Of a DNA stretch of 64,000 bases, positions 56,136 to 64,000 are shown piece after piece. Each line of letters opens with the position of its first letter. Positions within the stretch are counted from its first letter, which is position 1. The notes beneath the pieces were generated by a model, which was not told the DNA's origin, ran no database searches, and saw only the letters and a program-made list of their open reading frames with translations. The position numbers were made by a program, and so were the translations under genes. The stretch is from Capsicum annuum (taxonomy: Eukaryota > Streptophyta > Magnoliopsida > Solanales > Solanaceae). The stretch is taken from NCBI RefSeq assembly GCF_002878395.1, contig NC_061118.1, positions 133,006,669 through 133,070,668 of the forward strand. The letters are read 5' to 3'.

Positions 56136-57318
56136 ACCAGTAAAAATATCAGGGGATGCCTCAAAATCCTAGCGGGTGGCAAAAGTGTGTAGACGGTTCT
56201 ATCCTGTGCTGGAGCCAGAAGTAGAAACAGTACCCTTTGGTGTAGAAGCTGAAAAAGTAGCAACATGGATCTTATTTGCTCCAGAAGCAACCCTTGAAGG
56301 ACACTCCCTTTGCATATGACCAATTTAGTTGTATTTAAAGCTCTTGTTCCTCCCCTTTTCACAAACATCATAGTGCACCTGACCACCAAATTTACAAGAA
56401 GGATATAATGGAGTGGATTGAGCCCCACTAGCCTGAGACTAGGCTCCTACTGCTCTACACCCACGATAATCCTGAGAATGACAATCACCCTACAACTTTG
56501 GATAAGGAGCACTAGCCGTAGAGTAGGAAATAGAATTGTCCCACTTCTTTTTAGACCACTTTCGACCTTCTCTACCACTCTGCTATGACCTCCACCCTAA
56601 TCCAAATACCAAAACTTCTTATTCTACCTTTCACTTATCTCTCCTTAGTTCTTCTTCTCATCTTCCACCTATTTCATATAAACAACCAACCTGGAGATGT
56701 CCATATCCTTGTTTAATAAGGCAGCCTTGCTCTCTAAGATCAACTCACGGAACAACCTAGAGTTAAACTTTCTTATTCTAGCTCTCATGATAGACATAAA
56801 TTCCAGAGCATAACGCGATAGTTGATGGAACTTCAAGGCATGCTCCTTTACTTCCATCCTACCTTACTTCAAGTTCATAAATTTCTCATCATTTTCCTTC
56901 CTCAACTCTTGAGGAAAGAGGCGATAAAGAAAAGAACTAGAGAAGTCCTCCTACAAAGTAGACTCAACATCATCTACCTTAATCCGCTCCCACTCTTCAT
57001 GCCATTAATATTCCACATCCTTCAACTAATAGGCAACAATCTCCATACCCTCCACATCCATAACATGCATCATACGAAAAAAAATTTCCATCTCATCAAT
57101 TAAATTTTGAAAAACTTCCTCAAATTTAGAAATAGTGAAAGTTGGAAGACTTAGCCTCATAAATTATCCAACTCTAGTGACCTTAAAGGATGGAGTGATA
57201 GAAGCAATCTCAGTCAGACAGGCCACCAATTAGGTAAGGAAATGAATCAATTAGCAAAACTCAACATTAGATACATCATCTTGAGATATCCAAGAAGGGA
57301 TAGGGAGAACAAGTGAAA
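56136..57318 (-). pseudogene. Element D: gag, main part, damaged zinc knuckle
   Basis: Capsid core in 56660-57160: FQNLIDEMEIFFRMM, KDVEYWHEEWERIKV, FPQELRKENDEKFMNLK, then 56669-56857 open (VKEHALKFHQLSRYALEFMS, ARIRKFNSRL). The knuckle near 56285-56330 reads SFKYN*IGHMQREC: first Cys is Ser, second is Tyr, and a stop follows. The start of gag is on the far side of LTR complex J. Confidence 0.78.
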
Positions 57319-58633
57319 TGAAACACCCTGGGTTTTAATCCTCTAAAATTCCTTGAGTATTTGGCTTCTAGACATCATACAAATTGGATACTTCTCATCT
57401 AATAGGGTAGGACTAGCTTGGTCTTGGTCGTAGCTTAAATATTATGGGTTGGAGAGGTTTTGTTGATGGTACAAATGGACCATACTAGTCATATAATGGG
57501 GTACAAGTGGTATGATGTTGAGTCGTATAAATCCCTAAGTCTAGCCTTGGTGATTCTATTTTTCCTAGAGTACAGTTATATGGTAATAATCATATAGTAG
57601 GGTACAATTTGGATTGTGTGATCATATTTTAGATAGTGTTGGGGTTCAAGAGGAGGCCTAGTGTATGATATAAGGGTGCCACTCATACCCTAGGGTATGG
57701 TTGACGGGTGGTCATACCCTCTTACGGGAATTTTATGTTGTTTATATTGAGGATAATTTAGATATTTCCCCTCATAACTTCTTAAGGAACCAAGACTTAT
57801 ATCACTCTTGGAACATCATTTACGCTAATATTCTAATCTTAAACACTTAGAAACTATCTTAAATTCTCTCAAAGTCTCTTGGGTCAATGAAGGCTTGGGT
57901 TTCATCAATAAGATTAATTTGGGACATACAAGGGTGATTTGTCTCTGTCATCTTTGTAATCTAAGGCATGTTACTCCTCCCTCATTTTTAGTTCAACTAA
58001 AGGCATGATTTATTGTAGGGTTTTCATGTCATAATTATGGTATGTTTTTTGGTTTTGAATTATATGTTGGGGGTTTTGGTTATAAATGGTTTGGTTATGG
58101 TTTTCCTATATTCTTACTTATGATATCTATATTATAATGGTGGTTTGAATATGTGGTTGCATGAGAATGGTTAAATGGTACTTGGTTTTGGTTTAAGTCT
58201 TGGAAACTATATGCCCTCAATATGTTTGATAAAATGACTATGAGAATGCTTTTGATACATTATTGAACTTTTATTTAAACTTTGCATGGTATAAAGTGGT
58301 AATGGAACCCTAAATTGGTTTGGATGGTTTTAAATAATTAAATGGTACCATCTTAGTAGTCATGGTTATGGTTTAATTGAAAGCCTTTCAGGGTACATGG
58401 GAATCCCCTAAACAAACATAATAATGAACTACTTATGAGGTACATAGGAATCCTCCTAGGGAACTTATTGATAATGAGATCTACGGGTACATGGGAATTC
58501 CTTTTCTTTAAAAATTTTGGCTAAGGACATTGCTTGCAAGCTATAGTTGCTATGACGATACCACTACTAATAGACTTGGTTAATAATAAATAGAATTGTG
58601 GTTTTAGTTATGTGGTAATGATTTTAATTGGAT

Positions 58634-59397
58634 AATAATGAAGGGATGTGATAACTAATCGTGAAGGTGTGAATCCAATTGCCAAACACTGGAAACTCAT
58701 GTTTGCCAATATAAGGATTGGTCATGGAAACCATATATGATAATTATGGGGTACACAGGAATCCAATAAGTCACATTTGTATATATGTATCATGGAGAGT
58801 GAAGGGTACTTGGGAATCCCTTACTCCTATGGTATCTTTGGTTTGTGCAGCTACACACATCGAAGCCCATTCAAGAGGTTACACTGGATCCATATAGCCC
58901 ATGGGTAGTTTTAGGATGTTAAGCAACACATACACAGGTTAATGGTTTTAAAGGCATACTAAATTCCGTTCCCTTTCCCAATATGTATATATATGTATGG
59001 ACGTGTATGCATATGGTGGTTTACTTAGTTTTAAAGGTTGAAATTATTTTATCGTTATCCTGAATACTTGCTAGTGTTCACCCGCTAACCCATTTTCTGG
59101 CAGCTGTATCTCTACGCAATGTATGAATCAGCCATACTACTCTTCTTGTAATGTGATCAGATTTGAGATCAATTTGTGTTGGATTGAAATGGTGAGCTTC
59201 CATACTATGGAAGGCTCCATTTCATAGAATGGATTCCTTTACATACTTTCGTTATTTCATGGACATTTGTTTTGACTATGGTTTGGTGTATGTCCTACTC
59301 AAATATTGTTTTACTTTCGGTTAGATGCTTTGTGGAACTACTATGGGTTGTTATGGGTGGTTTTGGTAGTGGTTTTAGCCTTAGTATTGGCTTTAGA
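58634..59397 (+). repeat. Duplicated LTR J segment, copy 1
   Basis: Matches 60464-61300. For example GAAACTCATGTTTGC (58688 and 60526), CACATTTGTATATA (58773 and 60605), and AGCCTTAGTATTGG against AGCCTTAGTATTGA at the end. Confidence 0.85.
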
Positions 59398-60463
59398 TGT
59401 CAAATGGCAATTTTTAGTAAGGGTATAGGAATGAGCCCACGACGCGCCATTTTCTCCCTGGGAATAATCAAGGCGATGATACACTCTCTCCCTTGTAGCA
59501 AGCCATGTGATGCGCCACTCTCTTCCATAGAGAAACTAACATGGTGCACCCTTTATTCCATAAATGGCCAAAGCTTGTCTACTATATATAGGACACTTAG
59601 ATTGGTTGTCAATCACTTTTGAACATCTTTGGACTTGGAGAGAGGCTGCTCAACACTTATTTTAGGGTTTATTTCACTTTACTAGATTTTTACTAGATTA
59701 TAGCATGTATTAATTGATTTGAATTATGGGTATGTCTATTAGTGGCTAAACGCCCTCTTTCTGAGGTTAAGTCCAAGAACATGTTTATTTTCGCTTTGAG
59801 TTGAGTTTGTTTGGATTTCTTATCATATTTGGTTGTTTGTTTATCCTTGTTTTAACTATTTTAAGGAGTAACTAACCTTAGAATACAAATATTGTTGACC
59901 TTGTGATCTTGGGAGGGGGAATAATAAGATAGAACATGGGGATAGATAGAGCAAGGTTCTTACTCTCTTATAAAATAAGGAATTTGAATTAGCGACTAGG
60001 ATAGGGATATACCTAGAAGCCTTTCTTGGTTCACATGTAGGATGTTAGCTTTATGTATCTAATTGGATTATTGCATCACCTCTCAATATGTAGTTGTAAT
60101 TTTCAAGTTAGGTAGATGATTAGAGGTCGGAAGACCATGATCATGCGATAAACGCTGCAAATCAAAAATCAAGATAAGTAATCTAATGAATGAATTTTAA
60201 TAGCATAGTATGATTGTTCATAGTGCTTTACCCTGGGTTTTCATCCTTTGATTGTCCAAAGTCTTTACTTTACCGCATTACTTACTTTACTTTAAGTTAT
60301 AAACAATCAAAACTCTTTTGGTTACGTTTGCATTGATTAATCTTAATAGTTGAACTAGAATTTGATAGTTTCTAAAACAAGTCTTTGAGGGATCAATAAT
60401 TGGATTTATTTAAGGCTATTGTATTACTTGGTGAGACCACGTACACTTGCATGTGCGCTTGGA
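59398..60463 (+). repeat. Foreign 1.07-kb piece in LTR complex J, Tat/Ogre-LTR-like
   Basis: Not related to LTR J. It has a TATA-like box (CTACTATATATAGGACAC at 59580), then a leader-like region (AGGGTTTATTTCACTT), and near the end GAGACCACGTACACTTGC, a phrase typical of the ends of Tat/Ogre/Athila LTRs (family knowledge). A GC-rich block with CGACGCGCC and GATGCGCC lies at 59440-59520. The 116-codon frame at 59272-59622 crosses its left junction and is chance. Confidence 0.5.
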
Positions 60464-60815
60464 TAAAAAAATTATGGGGTGTGATTACTTACCATGAAGG
60501 TGTGAGTCTAATAAACGGACACTAGAAACTCATGTTTGCTGATATGAGGATTGATCATAGAGACCATATATTATACTTATAGGGTACACGGGAATCCCCT
60601 AAGTCACATTTGTATATAAGTATCATGGAGAGCTAAGGGTACTTGGGAATCACCTACTCCTATGGTATCTCCAAGTTATGCGACTATACGTATCAGGGCC
60701 CATTCAGGGGGTTACAATGGACCCATATAGCCTTAGGGTGGTTCTGGGATAGTTAATCTACACATATCCAGGTTAATGGTTTTTAAGGCATGCTAAACCT
60801 GGTTCCCTTTCCTGG

Positions 60816-60900
<85 letters not shown>

Positions 60901-61300
60901 GTGTATGTATATGGTGGTTCACTTGGTTATAAAGGTTGGGATTATTTTATCCTTATCCTGAGTACTTGCTAGCGTTCACTCGCCAACCCATCTTCGGGTG
61001 GTTGTATCCCCATTTAATGTAGGAATCTTCCATACTCCTCCTCTTGCTCAGTGATCGAATTCAGGATCAGCTTGTATTGGATTAAAGTAGTAAGTTTCCA
61101 TACTCCGAAAGGCTCCATTTCATATCATGGATTCCTTTACATACTTTGTTTTTTTCATGGACATTGGTTTTGGCTATGGCTTGGGGCATGTCCCAATCGA
61201 ATATTGTTTTACTTTCAGTTAGAGGATTTATAGAACTACTATAGGTTGGTATAGGCGGTGTCATTAGTGGTGTCAGCCTTAGTATTGACATTGGTACTGT
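60464..61300 (+). repeat. Duplicated LTR J segment, copy 2
   Basis: Second copy, about 66 bases longer than copy 1 because of the microsatellite at 60831-60900. After it the LTR continues uniquely to 61604. Confidence 0.85.
60831..60900. repeat. (AT)n(GATA)n compound microsatellite
   Basis: About 19 AT units followed by 8 GATA units. In LTR J copy 1 the same place (near 58985) has only a short TATATATATG. Confidence 0.97.
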
Positions 61301-61604
61301 TTGACTGTATTTATGAATGTTTTATCTTATTATGTTATGTTATATTATGGATATGAACTTGGTTATTATATCAGTTTGGTTGTGATTTTTTGTTGGCATT
61401 GGATAGTTGGACTATCTTGGGTTGGTCACGCTCATGGACCTATCCCAAAGAGTGGAATTATACAAAATGCTATCTTGTTATATGATCAGAATTCATCTGA
61501 CTCAGGGTATATATTGATTTGTTGGGTTGGGCATCGAGGTGGTTTCTAGTACTGGTTAGACTTGAGATGCCCATTATAGCAAGACCCTGGTTTGGGTCGT
61601 GTTA

Positions 61605-61739
61605 TGGAACTCCACTAGGGCAATCAGAAGTAGCAACTCTAGACTAAGTCTGAACTCCTTGAGTAAGATGAGCTATGTCCATGTTGTCCTCAGATAGGAT
61701 AGAAGAGTTTCCATGAGCATATGATTTTCTAGGAGGCAT
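61605..61739 (-). pseudogene. Element D: gag N-terminus
   Basis: ATG at 61737-61739 (minus) begins MPPRKSYAHGNSSILSEDN, then MDIAHLTQGVQT and a stop. It is about 190 bases from the primer site. The rest of gag is at 56136-57318, beyond LTR complex J. Confidence 0.8.
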
Positions 61740-61932
61740 GATTTGAAAAGTGAACATAAGGGAGATAAAGAATATTCAATACCTTAGACTCTATAGCTAG
61801 AAATAGAACAACAAGAAAGGGAAATATTCCTAAATGACTCATAGTCTCTCCCTTATAAGCGTGGTGTGCTACATACCCAAAAAAGAGAATCTACTTGATA
61901 TGAAGTTTTGGACATACAATGACACTAATCCT

Positions 61933-61946
61933 GCCTCTGATACCAA
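61933..61946 (-). other. Element D primer binding site (tRNA-Met type)
   Basis: Minus strand TTGGTATCAGAGGC, 12 bases perfect, three bases inside the LTR. Confidence 0.9.
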
Positions 61947-61949
61947 TAT

Positions 61950-64000
61950 TTTCATGATCCGAACTAGGTCCTAGCCATGACGGGTATCTCAAGTCCCACA
62001 AGGATCGGAGACTACTCTCTGCACCTAACTAAGTGAACACAACATCTCAGTGTCGGATGAATTCCGAACATATAAAAAGATAGCATAGGAATAATCTTAA
62101 TTATATTCAGATCATGTCTATCACTGATAACCAGTAACTAGCCAAACAACCTACCAACATCACCCAAGCTTAAAGTAATCCAACAAAGTCTTCTAATAAA
62201 AGAACCAAAAACTAGTCTTGATTGGGATATGTCCTCGACTCTAACAATGATAATGATAATGAAAACTCTAAGTTCTAAGCTATGATAAGAACTAATGAAA
62301 TGCCTAAGTCTTTTAGAGAATGAAGGCTCACCACTTCACCATAACCAACCAATGAATCGAGTTAATCCACCTTACTCTGTGTAGGAATAGTAAAAGTATC
62401 TGCTGCCTGCATCGCATGGGGATACAATATCTGGAGATAGTTAGTAGGGTAACCACTAGCATGTAACTTAGGAATAAGGATAACATAATTTCTTCATCAA
62501 TAGGTCACAGTCATTCAAATCCAATGCACATAATCAAATGCATATACATATATATCACACGTCGAATAGAGAATAAGGCTTTACATGAACTTTAAAACTT
62601 AGCCTAGATTGTGTAGCTCAATCGTCATAACACAAGAAGACACCTATGGTCTATATGGGCCCATCTCTCCCTAGCTGGTAGGGCCCTAGTGCATGTGGCA
62701 GCATGAATCAAAAGGTATAGATATTTACTATGGGGGACTCGAACCTCCCGACATATCAAGGTTACACAAGCACCAAATCATGTAATGTAATGTTGGGACT
62801 TAAACATCCCAATCATATGATAATAATAACAGGGACTCTACCACCCAGTCATATAGACCCCCGCATCGTCAACTGCGGTTTTATGTATTGGTCCTTCGGG
62901 ACCTTCACTTTCATGACTCAGCTATGCAACCCTTATTAAAACCCAATTATCACATATTTCCATTCATTGAACCATGATACACATTTAGGCGGTACATTTT
63001 TTGTATCGTTATATTGACTATAGTTACAAGGCAATATCAATAATAATTACACCACATGAGGGAATTCAAAATCCCTTGATTTAATTATGCAATAGCTTGT
63101 TAAATCAAAAAACCCATAAGGTTTATTTCAAAACAAATATGCCTCATTAGACTTTTCAATCATACCATAGTTCAAATTAATTCAATGTGCATACTCTTCG
63201 TATCAAAAATTAATTTCATAAAATGGAGTTGAGGTAATAACCACTTCAAAAGTCACAAAATGGGGGAAATCATAATTCCTTAGTTTATTCACCAGACTCA
63301 TGCACCCCATAGGTTCAAAAAACCATATTTAAAGCATAAACAATCATGTGTAAACCATGGGAAATATTATTCTACAAGAAGCATTCAAAACCCTCAACAC
63401 ATGTTTCAAAACCAACAATAATACCATATGAACAACACTTTAAAATATATGATTCTAACAAATTAACAATTTGGAAAGAGTAACATTCTTAAAATACAAA
63501 GTTTCACAGAAAGAAATCAACCCTTGAGCCCTTGGATGACCTACTTCTTGAAAATTAGTATCTTACTTGCAAGGATTTAGAGATAATAAAGAGAGTCTTT
63601 GATATGTTAAAGTGCAGAAAGAATGTCCCAATGGTGTTTTATGGATGTGGTATCTAAGTGGTTAAAGTGAGAAATGTCCAAAGTGCCCTCAACTTAAAAT
63701 ATGGAAAAGTGTCGCCAGTGACTACGGGTCACACGGTGACTTATAACAATACCTTACAACTTATAACCATGACTCGTAGCCAAGACAGTGTCAGGGGGAA
63801 CCCATACTGTTGACCCTATGACTTAACCATACAACTTTTATCATAACCCTATAACTTATAGGGTCCATGTCGTATCCAAGATAGAACAACTTAGGTCTTA
63901 TACTGGTCACCCTATGATTTTCTCCCAACAACTAGTAATGAGTCCTTATGAATTATAGTGATCCACTCATAGTCAAAGCAAAAATAAGCCACACAGACTA
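61950..64000 (-). repeat. Element D 5' LTR, cut by right window edge
   Basis: Aligns with 39405-41417 over the whole visible length. By alignment, the window ends opposite about 41285 of the 3' LTR, so roughly 130 bases are missing. Confidence 0.88.

Larger units (their letters stand above)
57319..61604 (+). mobile_element. LTR complex J (plus strand) inserted in element D's gag
   Basis: 4286 bp between tgaaa (57314-57318) and tggaa (61605-61609), a 5-bp target duplication with one mismatch. It starts TGAAACACCCTGG and ends TCGTGTTA. It is LTR-like throughout: related to LTR F and I in the AGCTACAC...AGGTTAATGG block and the GGGGCATGTCCCAA block (61180). It has no gag or pol. The middle is duplicated: 58634-59397 and 60464-61300 are copies of one region, separated by a 1.07-kb foreign piece. 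Confidence 0.75.
39405..64000 (-). mobile_element. Element D: Tekay-type chromovirus, minus strand, with three insertions
   Basis: 3' LTR 39405-41417, chromodomain and integrase from 41600, RNase H and RT up to 44284, element E (44285-55088), RT start and linker 55094-55375, an unexplained insert, protease 55746-56135, gag 56136-57318 and 61605-61739 (split by LTR complex J), Met primer site 61933-61946, 5' LTR from 61950 past the window end. It inserted in element F's integrase. Its own length without insertions would be about 9.5 kb (inferred). All genes carry stops. Confidence 0.88.

Noticed and set aside
59272..59622. 116-codon plus-strand frame as a possible gene
   Set aside because: It crosses the junction of LTR J and the foreign piece, has no motif, and the related second LTR copy does not keep the frame.

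Overview
This window looks like gene-poor, heterochromatin-like DNA of a flowering plant, most likely Solanaceae (Solanum/Capsicum type; inferred from the retrotransposon families and from the captured gene pieces, not proven). I see no intact host gene, tRNA or rRNA. Almost every base can be assigned to decayed transposable elements nested in each other. Most open reading frames are short because the elements are riddled with stops and frameshifts.

Layout, left to right. Element A (Ty3/gypsy, Tekay/Del type, minus strand) runs off the left edge: pol and gag at 1-3286, tRNA-Met primer site at 3490-3502, and a 5' LTR at 3506-4422 that resumes at 13403-14666. The gap in that LTR is a whole related element B (4423-13397; LTRs of 2225 and 2204 bp; target duplication tcatc/ccatc). 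Next come a plus-strand LTR fragment I (14667-16530, with a perfect 58-bp tandem duplication and a strong G-quadruplex-like tract), a gag remnant K (16531-17180), and an Athila-like minus-strand LTR and 3' internal region C (17181-22463) split by a 2781-bp solo LTR (17401-20181). Element F (plus strand, gypsy) starts at 22464.

F's reverse transcriptase is split by a Sirevirus-like Ty1/copia element G (26732-38247, perfect gatct duplication). G's gag is split after nine codons by a 5083-bp CACTA (EnSpm-type) DNA transposon H (27562-32644, gaa duplication, 15-bp perfect terminal inverted repeats). H encodes no recognisable transposase. It carries exon pieces of several host genes: an N-terminal piece of a group-A bZIP factor, a DOMON-domain exon, and three exons of the largest subunit of RNA polymerase V (NRPE1), the polymerase that helps silence transposons. 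This is the most interesting object in the window.

F's integrase is cut at 39404 by a Tekay chromovirus D (minus strand; 3' LTR 39405-41417, 5' LTR from 61950 past the right edge). D in turn contains an Athila-like element E (44285-55088, LTRs 1583/1607 bp, tRNA-Asp-type primer site) inside its reverse transcriptase, an LTR complex J (57319-61604) inside its gag, and an unexplained CpG-rich insert (about 55376-55740) between protease and reverse transcriptase.

Insertion order inferred from nesting: H is younger than G, and G younger than F. E and J are younger than D, and D younger than F. B is younger than A. Nothing here looks able to make a full set of mobility proteins. Any present activity would depend on proteins supplied from elsewhere (for H, an autonomous CACTA). 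Boundaries of decayed domains are approximate. LTR boundaries with matching target duplications are more secure.
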